Shown here: in pieces, positions 1 through 8,237 of the stretch
Position numbering within the stretch: position 1 is the stretch's first letter
Layout: each line of letters starts with the position of its first letter
Assembly (NCBI GenBank): GCA_964424335.1
Contig: CAYRIY010000047.1
Coordinates: forward strand, 1-26,240
DNA: 26,240 bases
DNA from: CAYRIY01 sp964424335
GTDB lineage: Bacteria; Bacillota; Limnochordia; DTU080; RSA5
Direction: 5' to 3'
Notes under the pieces: generated by a model
What the model was told of the DNA's origin: nothing
Seen by the model: only the letters and a program-made list of their open reading frames with translations
Databases searched by the model: none
Program-made: the position numbers and the translations under genes

Positions 1-1068
1 TACAGCGTCGTGTCGGATGGCGAATACATCTACGTGACCGGCGAGTTTGGCGGCGCGAAGCGCACCCTGCGGGCAAAGGCGCTCACGCAGGGCCGCAAGC
101 CCAAGATCGACATGGATGTCGCTATTTTCGCCCTTGCGGGGCCGGACGCCGCGTATCCTGCGATAAGCGTGAGCGGTGGGCCTCAAATCAACGGCGACAT
201 CGGTACGAACGCTGTCGCTCCAGGTTCCGTAAGAATCGATTGGAATCCGACTTTCAACGGCGACGTCATCGTTTGTCCTGGTGCGCCTCAAAGCGTACTT
301 TGGAAGCCCGAGTGGATGAATCTTGCCGCGAGCGTCATCCCCATGGAAGTGCGCGATTACCCAGTGCCGATCTTTCCTGAACCGGACGGCGGATTGCCGG
401 CAAGGGGTTCGATCCAGACCACCTCAGGTCGTCCACACGTCGTGATCGACGCACCTGGACGGTACGACACGATTTCGGCACACAACGGCACCATTGAGTT
501 CGCCACCGGTGGCGGCGACCTCCACGTCCGGACAAAGACGCTCGAGCTCAAAGGTGGCCCAGGCGCCGTTACGGTCACAGGAGGCGGGCGGCTTTTCCTG
601 TATGTGGATCAAACGCTCCGACTTGAAGGGACGGTAAAGTTCAACGTCGACGGAGATCCAATGGCCGCAGTGATCTACTATGCCGGCAAAACCGCGCTCG
701 ATATCACGGGCCCCGATCCCGAGTTTCAAGGAATCCTCTACGTCAAGGACGCGGGCGTGACCATCGGCTCTTCGTTTAGAGGTCAGGTATGGGTCTTCTC
801 GGGCGGGCGCGAAGTGACGTTGAACGGCAACGCGAAACTTGGCGCACGCGGGATTGTGTATGCGCCCAAAGCTCATGTCCTGGTTACCGGAAGCGCCGGG
901 ACTTCCGTCGTGATTGGAAATAGCGTCGTGTTGAATGGCGGTTCGGTCGTCCACCAACCGCTCAGCTTTGATCGACTGCCGCTCGATTTCGCAAGCGATC
1001 CGACGAAGGGCGTCGTCGAAAGCCTGCAGTGGCAGTTGTGCTGGACCGACTGCTTGACGGTGGATTGA
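1..1068 (+). CDS. Repetitive surface or pilus-associated protein, 5'-partial
   Basis: The reading frame is open to the first base of the window (TAC AGC GTC precede the first possible GTG at 10), so the gene very probably begins upstream and only its C-terminal ~355 residues are visible. The protein is rich in Gly, Val, Asn and short beta-strand-like repeats, such as ISVSGGPQINGDIG near the start and a C-terminal run with VTLNGNAKLGARGIVYAPKA. This pattern resembles the beta-solenoid or polymer-forming regions found in PilX-like pilus accessory proteins. I see no catalytic motif and no transmembrane segment in the visible part. The stop is followed within 20 bases by the prepilin peptidase gene, which supports a type IV pilus or pseudopilus setting. 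The family assignment is by resemblance only; a general secreted adhesin is an alternative. Confidence 0.5.
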   Translation, partial: YSVVSDGEYIYVTGEFGGAKRTLRAKALTQGRKPKIDMDVAIFALAGPDAAYPAISVSGGPQINGDIGTNAVAPGSVRIDWNPTFNGDVIVCPGAPQSVLWKPEWMNLAASVIPMEVRDYPVPIFPEPDGGLPARGSIQTTSGRPHVVIDAPGRYDTISAHNGTIEFATGGGDLHVRTKTLELKGGPGAVTVTGGGRLFLYVDQTLRLEGTVKFNVDGDPMAAVIYYAGKTALDITGPDPEFQGILYVKDAGVTIGSSFRGQVWVFSGGREVTLNGNAKLGARGIVYAPKAHVLVTGSAGTSVVIGNSVVLNGGSVVHQPLSFDRLPLDFASDPTKGVVESLQWQLCWTDCLTVD

Positions 1069-1087
1069 CGAGGGGAGTTGCATTCCG

Positions 1088-1828
1088 GTGGCGCCCTTGC
1101 ACGTCGAAGCCATGGCGTTGATATTCATCGGGCTCATCTTTGGCAGCTTTTACGGCGTCGTCGCTTCGCGCGTGCCCGATCGGCGCTCCATCGTGACGCC
1201 CCCTTCCGCATGCCCTGTTTGCGGGCACCGCTTGGGGGCGCTCGACCTAATTCCCGTCGTCAGTTTCCTCGTGCATCGGGCGCGCTGCCGCTACTGCAAG
1301 GCGCCCATCCCGTGGCGTTACCCCGCAATCGAGGCAGCAAGCGGAGCGGCGTTTGCCGCCGCGCACATCATTTCCGGTGGGCATTGGCCGATCACCGTTA
1401 CCGGCATCGTCTTCTTTAGCTTTCTACTGATCTTAGCGCTTGTAGATATCGAGCGCATGCTCCTGCCCGATCGGCTGACGCTTCCCGGGATCGGCGCAGG
1501 CCTCGTACTGGCGGCGGCCGGCGTCGGCTACGTGCCTTGGACCGCCGCCGTGCTTGGCGCTGTCGCTGGATACGCGCTCCTTTGGCTCGTTCGTTTTGCG
1601 TCAAGGGGAGCCATGGGCGGCGGCGACGTGAAGATGTTCGCCTTGATCGGCGCTTTTTTGGGGCCTGCGGACGCTCTCTGGGCGCTTTTTTGCGCAAGTC
1701 TCATCGGGACCTTGGTGGGTGGCGGATTGATGCTCGCTCGCCGCCACATGCGGGGACGCCCGCTTCCGTTCGGTCCATTCCTCGCCTTGGGAGCTTTCGC
1801 GGCCCTCGTTATCTCCCGCCCGTTTTGA
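1088..1828 (+). CDS. Prepilin peptidase (type IV leader peptidase, PilD/ComC/GspO family)
   Basis: This is an integral inner-membrane aspartic protease that cleaves, and usually N-methylates, type IV prepilins and pseudopilins. The 246-residue protein has the usual layout: an N-terminal membrane segment (about 9-28, with FGSF), a cytoplasmic loop with two CxxC pairs (Cys42/Cys45 and Cys67/Cys70, zinc type), then several hydrophobic helices. The two catalytic aspartates are visible as Asp120 in VDIERMLLPD and Asp180 in GGGDVK. The GTG start is supported by AGGGGAG ten bases upstream; an in-frame ATG at 1112 is the alternative. It follows the upstream pilus-like gene by 19 bases and probably shares its transcript. 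Its 3' end overlaps the convergent araC-type gene by 20 bases. Confidence 0.93.
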   Translation: MAPLHVEAMALIFIGLIFGSFYGVVASRVPDRRSIVTPPSACPVCGHRLGALDLIPVVSFLVHRARCRYCKAPIPWRYPAIEAASGAAFAAAHIISGGHWPITVTGIVFFSFLLILALVDIERMLLPDRLTLPGIGAGLVLAAAGVGYVPWTAAVLGAVAGYALLWLVRFASRGAMGGGDVKMFALIGAFLGPADALWALFCASLIGTLVGGGLMLARRHMRGRPLPFGPFLALGAFAALVISRPF

Positions 1829-2666
1829 TCGCCGTTTCGGCAAGCCCGCTTGGCGGCGATCCGGTCTTTTTCCGAAACAGCCTGGAAAAGTAGTTGGGGT
1901 CCGTGTAACCGACGGAAAGCGCCGTCTCTTTGACGGAGCGCCCTTCTCTTAGGAGCTCCTTGGCGCGCTCCATACGCACGGCGACAAGGTAGGCGTAGGG
2001 CGTAAGCCCGAAGGCGCTCCGAAAATGCTGCGACAAAAAGTTGGGCGTCATGCCGAACGTCTTCGCGATCTCCTCCACTGAGATGGGTTCGGAATAGTTG
2101 GCGTCGATGAAGTGTTTGATGAGCTCGGGATCGAGGCGATCGTGGTGTGCTTCGGTCCCCGTCTGGGTCGTGCTTGCGATCGATCGGCACAGGTCAAAAA
2201 AGTGTGCATAGAGATGCCATAAAAACTGCGGAGGGCGCGTCCGGAGGAGTCGGAGCAAGGTTTCAAAAATCTCAAGTTCGGCCGCGGGCAGGGCACTACG
2301 CCTTAGTACCTGCACCTCGTCGGCGATCCCAAGGCGCTGGAGTATTGCGGGACAACCTTCGCCTGCGATGCCGATCCAGTAGTGGGAGAGCGGGGCGCCG
2401 GGATCGCTCCACCATTCGCACACTGTGCCCTGTTTTATGGCGACGACGTCTCCTGCGGAAAACTCGGTGCGCTCGTCGCGGAGCTGGATCGTCCCCTTTC
2501 CGGCACGAATAAAAAGGAGCGTGTGGTCCGCGGAGCCGCCCGAACTCTTGCGGTAGTGCGGGAGCGTCCACGTCGTGCCGACACGTGCGATGCGAAGGCC
2601 CAGCGAGTCGAACTCGTCTTGGACGGGCACGGTGAAGTAGACTCGTTTCTCTTCGATGACTGCCAT
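1809..2666 (-). CDS. AraC-family transcriptional regulator with N-terminal cupin-type sensor domain
   Basis: The product is 285 residues. The N-terminal half looks like an AraC ligand-binding cupin, with strands around LLFIRAGKGTIQL and a FSAGDVVAIKQG turn. The C-terminal ~100 residues carry the two helix-turn-helix motifs of the AraC family: the first around ISVEEIAKTFGMTPNFLSQHF, the second around VKETALSVGYTDPNYFSRLF. I chose the ATG at 2666 because GGGAGG lies eight bases upstream (2675-2680); an in-frame ATG 36 bases further out lacks that support. It is divergent from the PHP metallohydrolase gene, and the intergenic region holds direct repeats of the kind AraC proteins bind, so it probably regulates that gene. 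The ligand is likely a sugar or related metabolite by family habit, not from the sequence. Confidence 0.92.
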   Translation of the reverse strand: MAVIEEKRVYFTVPVQDEFDSLGLRIARVGTTWTLPHYRKSSGGSADHTLLFIRAGKGTIQLRDERTEFSAGDVVAIKQGTVCEWWSDPGAPLSHYWIGIAGEGCPAILQRLGIADEVQVLRRSALPAAELEIFETLLRLLRTRPPQFLWHLYAHFFDLCRSIASTTQTGTEAHHDRLDPELIKHFIDANYSEPISVEEIAKTFGMTPNFLSQHFRSAFGLTPYAYLVAVRMERAKELLREGRSVKETALSVGYTDPNYFSRLFRKKTGSPPSGLAETAIKTGGR

Positions 2667-2695
2667 TCGACTCGCCTCCCTATAAGCCGTATTTG

Positions 2696-2748
2696 GATGC
2701 ATTGCATGCGCCCTGATGCGGGTGCAAAGCGCGCCTCGATGCGGGCGC
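2696..2748. promoter_or_regulatory. Direct-repeat candidate operator between araC-type gene and PHP gene
   Basis: The 11-mer GATGCGGGYGC occurs at 2715-2725 and 2738-2748, offset by 23 bases. A degenerate third copy, GATGCATTGC, is at 2696-2705. AraC-family dimers usually bind direct repeats about two helical turns apart. The position immediately upstream of the araC-type start, in the divergent spacer, fits an autoregulatory and cross-regulatory operator. Function is inferred. Confidence 0.4.
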
Positions 2749-2914
2749 TACCACACTTTGAGCTGCGGCAAATATTCTCTGACTTCTGGCGACTCCCTTG
2801 TCCGGCCTTTTGGCGCCGGGTGAGCAATATCCAGATCGGGAACTCGATATGTCCAGAGGCCGCCTTAGCCGATCGATGAAACTGATCGCAGACGCTGACA
2901 AAGGAGGCCGCGAC

Positions 2915-4600
2915 ATGAGGGTCTACCGCATTGCGCCCCACGTGCATGGTTCGATGAGCGAGGGGCCGGCAAGCTATCTGGCACACGATCACGAGATCGC
3001 CCAAGGGGATCTCGCCGACGCCATTTGGTGGATGGACCACGACTGGCGGGTTGCAAACTGCTTCAAGGTGAGGTCGTTCTCTTTTGATGAGGAGATCGAG
3101 TATCTCACCATCCCCAATCGCAACCCCGGTTCGCCGGAGCCCACGACCGAGATCGCAATGACGTGGCGTCCTGATCCCAACTCGACGACGGCTGAGGGAT
3201 GTCGGGCCACGATCTCAAGGACGGTCGTCCACAGCGGCACAGGATCGCTGCGGGTCGAGATGCCTCCGGCCGGCGAAGGGCAGAGCCGGGGCGAGCGAGT
3301 GTGCGCCTTCGAGTTTCACGTCGACGTAATGCACGAGCGGTACCCATTGCTCTCTCGTCCCAAAGTGCGCCTCGCGCTGTTTCCGCAAAAAGGCGTGGGC
3401 GATGGCAATGGAGGCGTCGCCTTTGTGCGCTTTCGGTTGAGCGAGCAGCCGCCTGATCTAACATGCTCGGAGATCGTCTACGTCCTGGGCGAGGAAGGAC
3501 TCCCGACCGTGACGGACAATGCGGCGACAATTCCCTTGCCTGCGAAGTCAGGCGTGTGGAACGAGTACGAGTTTGATCTGGCGGCGGACGTGCTTCGGCT
3601 GGGTCTTGCGGGAGGTCTGGACAACTCGCTGCACCGAATGTACATCGGCCTTCGGGGTCGGGAGGGGGGCGTTTGTGCGCACTTCGATTCGCTCGAGATT
3701 GCTCCCGAATTTGCCGGTCCTGAGATGCTGGGCAGGCAGCGCGAGCTGATCGCATCGCTTCCGATGAAGCTGGCCCACTTGGTGGGCACTGAGATCTCGT
3801 ATTACGGCGCCCACGTCAACGCCTACGGCTCGAGCGTTCCCATTCCCGATTACGAAAGGCTGCTGCCCAAGCGACTCACCACGTCGGACATCGTGCGGCA
3901 CATTCACGAACACGGAGGGCTCGCGTCCTACAACCATCCGGGCGTCTTGGACCCGGACAAGACGGCGGCAGAGCTTATTCAACATTCGGCGTACGGCGCT
4001 GATCTGATCGAGGTCGGGCATGCGCGCCGGGGCCTTCTCGAGCGGCTGGGCATTTGGGACCGACTCGGTCAAGCGGGGCTGATCCTCACCGCCGTAGCCG
4101 TAAGCGACGCGCACGGCGCAGCGGGCGCCTGGCGGCCGCGCCCGGGCAAGCCTTGGTTTTGGGTGACGCATATCTGGGCGAAGTCCCTGGCTGAGTCGGA
4201 CTTACTGGAGGCGTTGGGCCGGGGACGGGTTTACGTTGCCGATCCCGAGCACTTTCGCGGCACGATCAAGCTTGTCGGCCCGGGCGGTGCGAACATGGGT
4301 GACGTGCTGGTCGGATCGGGCGAGCTTTCCCTCGAGGTCGAGGTGACGGGCGTGCTTCCAGGGGATCGGATCGAGTGGATCGCCGGAGGGGAGCAGATCA
4401 TGGCCGAGACGGCAAACGAGGAGCGCTGCCGCTCGACGTGGGCAGCGGAGCAAAGCGTGGAGCGGTTGGTTCCGGTCAGAGTTCAAGTGGTCCGGCCATC
4501 GCTTGCCCAGACCGCGTACGGAGGGCTCATTGCCGTTTCCAACCCGATTTACCTCGCCTCGGCGCCTGTGGAGACCAAGCGCCTCGTCGTCGAGGCTTGA
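2915..4600 (+). CDS. PHP-domain metallohydrolase (CehA/McbA-like) with inserted beta-rich domain
   Basis: The protein is 561 residues. It shows PHP metal-binding motifs in order: His9-x-His11 (HVHGSMSEG), His300 in YGAHVNAYG, His341 in SYNHPG, and Asp398-x-His400 in VSDAHG. The HVNAYG motif resembles the CehA-type PHP hydrolases, which act on phosphoester or carbamate-type bonds. Residues of roughly 70-240 interrupt the PHP fold with a beta-rich segment that looks like a carbohydrate-binding module, and ~80-100 residues after the last motif form another beta domain. The start is set by a perfect AAAGGAGG five bases before the ATG; longer in-frame starts upstream have no such site. No signal peptide is seen. 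It is divergent from an AraC-type regulator. The substrate cannot be read from the sequence. Confidence 0.82.
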   Translation: MRVYRIAPHVHGSMSEGPASYLAHDHEIAQGDLADAIWWMDHDWRVANCFKVRSFSFDEEIEYLTIPNRNPGSPEPTTEIAMTWRPDPNSTTAEGCRATISRTVVHSGTGSLRVEMPPAGEGQSRGERVCAFEFHVDVMHERYPLLSRPKVRLALFPQKGVGDGNGGVAFVRFRLSEQPPDLTCSEIVYVLGEEGLPTVTDNAATIPLPAKSGVWNEYEFDLAADVLRLGLAGGLDNSLHRMYIGLRGREGGVCAHFDSLEIAPEFAGPEMLGRQRELIASLPMKLAHLVGTEISYYGAHVNAYGSSVPIPDYERLLPKRLTTSDIVRHIHEHGGLASYNHPGVLDPDKTAAELIQHSAYGADLIEVGHARRGLLERLGIWDRLGQAGLILTAVAVSDAHGAAGAWRPRPGKPWFWVTHIWAKSLAESDLLEALGRGRVYVADPEHFRGTIKLVGPGGANMGDVLVGSGELSLEVEVTGVLPGDRIEWIAGGEQIMAETANEERCRSTWAAEQSVERLVPVRVQVVRPSLAQTAYGGLIAVSNPIYLASAPVETKRLVVEA

Positions 4601-4605
4601 AAGGA

Positions 4606-5133
4606 TCAATGCGAGGGAGCGGGGCCGGTGCTTTGCCGGATGACCAAGTCGGACTTGAGTGTGCAGATGCGAACGGGATGATCGCCCGTATGGCCAAGGC
4701 GCGTCGTAAGCAGCCGCACTGCCTCGGCGCCCATCTCGTACTTGGGTTGGCGCACGGTCGTAAGGCTCGGCGTTACGTGTGACGCGCTGTCGATGTCGTC
4801 AAAGCCTACGATCGACACGTCGTCGGGCACCCTGATCCCTTTGCTGTACGCCGCCTTCATCGCGCCGAGCGCCATCAGGTCGTTTGCCGCAACGATCGCC
4901 GTCGGGCGCGGTGAGCGGCCAAGGAGCTCGATTCCGCCCTGATACCCGCTTTCAAAGGAAAAATCGCCAAGGTATCCGTCGCGATCGTCGATCTCAAGGC
5001 CGAGCTCTGCAGCAGCTTCGCGCCAAATGTGCCAGCGCTCGTCGGCGCGCATCAAGCCTTCCGGGCCGCGCAGCACGCCGATGTGGCGGTGGCCGAGGTC
5101 GTATAGGTGACGGGCGGCCTGGGCGATCCCGCT
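4606..5133 (-). pseudogene. LacI-family repressor remnant, N-terminal half missing
   Basis: About 176 codons encode the C-terminal half of a LacI/GalR-type effector-binding domain. Recognisable pieces are AARHLYDLGHRHIGVL, then a ...AIVAANDLMALGAMKAA segment, VPDDVSIVGFDDID and LTTVRQPKYEMG. A typical member has ~340 residues beginning with a helix-turn-helix; here both the DNA-binding domain and the first part of the sugar-binding domain are absent. Family similarity stops at about 5133, and the frame reaches a stop at 5158-5160 in unrelated sequence. An internal GTG at 5076 could start a 156-residue fragment, but this would not bind DNA. Immediately beyond the break lies the 3' part of an ABC binding protein on the other strand. 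It is convergent with the PHP gene (5 bases between stop codons). Confidence 0.85.
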
Positions 5134-5135
5134 CG

Positions 5136-5501
5136 GGAATCGGCGGATGGTACTGGGTCATGTCCCGCGATGCGAAGTACCCGGATGCGGTGAAGCGATT
5201 CATGGCATTCCTCGCGTCTGAGGAATTCATCGAGTGGCTGCAAGGGGAGGCGCAGCCCCCGATCAGCCGTCGCTCCGTCGCCTTGGAGTACATTAAGGAC
5301 ATGGATCCCCGGGACGTCGCCATCCTAAACGCGCTCGAGTACGGGCGGATCCGTCCTCGCCACCAGTACTGGAGAGACATCGAGGGTGAGTTTGCCCGCG
5401 CGAACGGCAAGATCTTTGCCCAGAATCAGCCGGTAGAGCTGGTGCTGGAGGAAACCGCCCGATTGATTCGGGAGGTCCTGGCGCAGAAGGCCGAGCAGTA
5501 A
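5136..5501 (+). pseudogene. ABC transporter sugar-binding protein remnant, C-terminal third only
   Basis: The final ~121 codons of an extracellular solute-binding protein of the carbohydrate type are present. GIGGWYWVMSRDAKYPDAV matches the family motif in which a Gly-Gly-Trp stretch precedes a 'residues kept in the crop of subunits still bound' helix, and FMAFLASEEFIEWL follows as usual. Intact members are ~420-450 residues with a lipoprotein or Sec signal; here everything upstream of the motif is missing. An open frame continues leftwards to 4884, but it reads the antisense of the lacI remnant and is not homologous. The gene ends at a strong bidirectional terminator. Its original permease partners are not in the window. 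Confidence 0.82.
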
Positions 5502-5526
5502 CGCTTGAATCAAAGGCGAAAAGCCA

Positions 5527-5569
5527 AAAAAGCGGAGGGTGGGGCGCTTGCCCTGCTCCTCCGCTTTTT
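5527..5569. terminator. Bidirectional intrinsic terminator between binding-protein remnant and thuA-like gene
   Basis: A 12-base perfect inverted repeat, AAAAAGCGGAGG (5527-5538) against CCTCCGCTTTTT (5558-5569), gives a GC-rich stem flanked by A and T tracts. It can terminate transcripts from both sides. The loop contains a secondary GGGGC/GCCCT pairing. Confidence 0.88.
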
Positions 5570-5587
5570 GTACGCCCAGGCACGGTC

Positions 5588-6247
5588 TCAGCGTCCTGCG
5601 GCCCAGCGAACGCATTCGGTAATGTGGTTCAAAAACCACGGTTCGTGCCATTGCGCGTCGAAGTGGCCCAAGCCGGTGTAGATCACGCGCCCCTCACCAA
5701 ACTCGTGGCACCAGGCGAGGGCGTAGTCGTGATCGTCCCTTGTCCCTTTGGAAAGATCGACCGTGTCGTTGTCGAGCCGGTAGAGTACATGGGTCTTGCT
5801 GCGATCCCAGTTGCGGTGCGTGTACACCTCTTCGTACATTTTGAAGCTCCGGCCGAGCATGCGCGTGGCGGGATGGTCCGTATCTTCGACGATGACGTTC
5901 ACCTCTTGCGTCCACGGGTGACCGTTGAAATATCCGCCGATCATCTCCCCGTATTCGGGCCACGCGTAGCCCGTAGCGGTAGCGTTGTGGATGCCGACAA
6001 AGCCCTTTCCGCCGCGCACAAAGTCGATGACGAGGCGCTTTTGCTCGTCGTCGATAGGGAGCTCTCCCGACGTGGCAAAGATCAGCACGTCCAGGTTTTC
6101 CATGGTCTTGGGATTGATCCGGTCGCAATTGGCGCTCGTTTGGACCTTCCACCCCTCGCGCTTGCCGATTTCTTTGAGGGCCACTTCCGCGTCGGGCAAG
6201 TAGCTGTGTTCGTAGCCGGCCGAATGGCGGAGCATGAGGATGTTCAA
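5588..6247 (-). CDS. ThuA-domain protein (trehalose-utilisation family)
   Basis: The 219-residue protein has the class I glutamine-amidotransferase-like fold signature of the ThuA family: an N-terminal ILMLRHSAGYEHS strand-turn, DVLIFATSGELPID, GGKGFVGIHNAT around the nucleophile-elbow region, then PWTQEVNV, YEEVYTHRNWD and a C-terminal GEGRVIYTGLGHFD. Members are linked to sugar catabolism; a precise reaction is not established for most. I prefer the TTG at 6247 because AGGGAG lies seven bases upstream; a GTG at 6265 is the longer alternative, but it sits inside that ribosome binding site. The gene is convergent with the binding-protein remnant and divergent from the sulfatase cluster, which suggests a role in the same sugar pathway. 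Confidence 0.85.
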   Translation of the reverse strand: MNILMLRHSAGYEHSYLPDAEVALKEIGKREGWKVQTSANCDRINPKTMENLDVLIFATSGELPIDDEQKRLVIDFVRGGKGFVGIHNATATGYAWPEYGEMIGGYFNGHPWTQEVNVIVEDTDHPATRMLGRSFKMYEEVYTHRNWDRSKTHVLYRLDNDTVDLSKGTRDDHDYALAWCHEFGEGRVIYTGLGHFDAQWHEPWFLNHITECVRWAAGR

Positions 6248-6347
6248 AGCACGGCTCCCTTTCACTGTTTGGTGCCTTTGTTTTCTGGCTTCTAACCGCG
6301 TTTCCTGTATCGGGCATATCGGTTTGGCCTAGTCACTTTTTGTCGAC

Positions 6348-6394
6348 GTAACCTTAGTTACAACGTAATCTTGTAATCGCGTAATCCGAGTTAC
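6348..6394. repeat. GTAATC direct-repeat array flanked by inverted GTAAC/GTTAC, candidate operator
   Basis: The 310-base divergent spacer between the thuA-like gene and the first sulfatase contains GTAATC at 6365, 6373 and 6381, an exact 8-base period. It is flanked by GTTAC at 6357 and 6390 and by GTAAC at 6348; GTAAC-CTTA-GTTAC is itself an inverted repeat. No ORF or RNA family explains it. A weak sigma-A-like pair (TTGTCG at 6340, CGTAAT at 6364, 18-base spacer) would place the array over a -10 element. I see nothing else in this spacer apart from ribosome binding sites at its edges. Confidence 0.45.
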
Positions 6395-6575
6395 GTGCGG
6401 AGTAGAGAAGGCAAGACGCGCGCCCAGGGGGGTACGCGCCTTGCGTTCACGCTCTGTGGAATGTTTGGCGTCACGCAGCATTTGACACGCGGCGACATAA
6501 AAATGCGACGGAGCGCGGCGACTTCGGGCGGGGGGCGCGCGCAAGTTGCGGCGGTAACGAGGAAGTTAAGAGGAT

Positions 6576-8156
6576 GTGAATTGGTTGGAGAAACGCCCGA
6601 ACGTATTGATTTTGATGAGCGATGAGCACAGTTATCGGTTTATGAGTTTTCGCGAGCGCTTTGGCGACGGCGAACCGGTGCGGACCCCGACGCTCGACCG
6701 GCTGGCCGAGACGGGGATCTACTTTGATCGGGCGTACACGCAGATGCCCTTGTGCACGCCTGCCCGCATGTGCTTCATAACCGGGCGGAGTCCGAGTCGA
6801 TGCGTCGCTTTGGACAACAGGTCGGTGCTCGATCCTGCGTTTCCCACGCTCCCCCGGCACTTTGCGTCGCATGGATATGCGACGTGCTTGGTCGGGAAAA
6901 TGCACTTTGGCGGCTCGCTACAGTATCATGGCTTTCAGTACAGGCCGTACGGCGACTTTGGCGGAAGCGATCCCGGCCACCAGCCCGACCCGTTTAGCTG
7001 CGAGCGCACCGCCGGGATGCGCGGGCGAACGTTGGACGCCGGTGTGACTCAGATTCCGGAAGGGATGCTTCAGGAACAGATGGTCGTGCGCGAGTCGCTT
7101 GCGTTCTTGCGCGAGCATGAGGCGAGCCGTCCCGACCAGCCGTGGCTGCTTTGCGCATCGTTTAGCCGCCCTCATTTCCCGCTCACCGCTCCCAAACGGT
7201 ATTTCGATCGCTTTTGGCCGGAGGGCGTCACCCGGCCCAAGGTCGAGCGGACGGGCGATGCGGCCGATCACCCGATGGTTCGCGCAGTGCGAGAGGGATT
7301 TCTGACCGACGAGATCGGGGACGAAGAGATGATGCGGGCCCGGGCAGGTTATTTTGCCTGCGTCGAATATTTGGACGAAGTGCTGGGCGACTTTCTAGCA
7401 TGTTTGGAGCGGACCGGCCAACTGGAGAACACGGTCATCGTCTACCTGACGGACCACGGCGAGATGGCGGGCGAACACGGGCTTTGGTGGAAGCACACGT
7501 GGCACGAAGCTTCGGTCCGCATCCCGCTCATCGTTCATCTTCCCGATCACATGCGGGGCGAAGGCGTCCCCAGCGTCCGAACCGACGTGGCCTTACTGAT
7601 CGATGTCTTTCCAACGCTGTGTGCTTTGGCAAACATCCCGATCCCTGAAGGGTTGGACGGTCGAGACCTAGGCATCGACCGGGGGCATGGCGGGGATCTG
7701 AGCAAGGCTCCGGGGGCCGCGGGTGAAGGGCCCTTGCTCGTATCGGAGGCGCTTTGCAATCGCTGGGGCGAAGGGAACGAGTTTCGCATCGCCGTCGCGG
7801 GGCGGTACAAGTACGTGGGCTTTAGAAGCGCTCCGGAGCTCTTCTTCGACCTCGAGCTCGACCCGCTCGAGCAGCGAAACCTAGCGCCCGACGCCACCGG
7901 CGACGCGGCCCGAGCCTTAGGGACGTTGCGAGACGCGGTCCATGGCGGGTTTGATTGGGACGAGGAGATCCGCACGCTTTACGAGCGCGCCAATGTCCTG
8001 GCCGAACAGTACAAAAAGAGATCGGCAGCGAGCGGACCCAACCAAATCCAGCTTCCCGATGGCCGACTGGTCGAGGCGGACGATCCTCTGTACCGCCCTC
8101 GAGTGGTTGTAAACGCCGTTTCCGAGGGGTTTGACGACGCTCCCGGCGGGCGTTGA
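6576..8156 (+). CDS. Sulfatase (alkaline-phosphatase superfamily)
   Basis: The 526-residue protein has the formylglycine signature CTPARMCFITGR, in which Cys60 would be oxidised to the catalytic formylglycine and Arg64 is the conserved partner. Metal-site motifs are visible as Asp16 in LMSDEH and in VYLTDHGEMAGEHG, followed by a Lys/His motif in WWKHTWHEAS. Such enzymes hydrolyse sulfate esters, often on glycans. No signal peptide is seen, so either the enzyme is cytoplasmic or export is unusual. The GTG start at 6576 has GAGGA 12 bases upstream; a TTG at 6585 with AAGAGGA ten bases upstream is an equally good alternative. The maturase that makes formylglycine is not in the window. It is the first gene of a three-gene cluster with a propeller protein and a second sulfatase. 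Confidence 0.9.
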   Translation: MNWLEKRPNVLILMSDEHSYRFMSFRERFGDGEPVRTPTLDRLAETGIYFDRAYTQMPLCTPARMCFITGRSPSRCVALDNRSVLDPAFPTLPRHFASHGYATCLVGKMHFGGSLQYHGFQYRPYGDFGGSDPGHQPDPFSCERTAGMRGRTLDAGVTQIPEGMLQEQMVVRESLAFLREHEASRPDQPWLLCASFSRPHFPLTAPKRYFDRFWPEGVTRPKVERTGDAADHPMVRAVREGFLTDEIGDEEMMRARAGYFACVEYLDEVLGDFLACLERTGQLENTVIVYLTDHGEMAGEHGLWWKHTWHEASVRIPLIVHLPDHMRGEGVPSVRTDVALLIDVFPTLCALANIPIPEGLDGRDLGIDRGHGGDLSKAPGAAGEGPLLVSEALCNRWGEGNEFRIAVAGRYKYVGFRSAPELFFDLELDPLEQRNLAPDATGDAARALGTLRDAVHGGFDWDEEIRTLYERANVLAEQYKKRSAASGPNQIQLPDGRLVEADDPLYRPRVVVNAVSEGFDDAPGGR

Positions 8157-8237
8157 CGCCCAAGGGCAAAACGCTTACTTTGGCGAGTACGTTCACCGTG
8201 AAACAAGGCCTCTAAAGCCACGCGGCGAACGTTTCTC

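Noticed and set aside
4884..5501. 205-residue plus-strand ORF ending in the binding-protein motif
   Set aside because: Its first ~84 residues are antisense of the lacI remnant. Only the part after about 5136 is homologous to binding proteins, so the fusion is a by-product of the deletion, not a real start.
6266..6575. CRISPR array in the repeat-rich thuA/sulfatase spacer
   Set aside because: The units are 6 bases at 8-base spacing, with no room for spacers.
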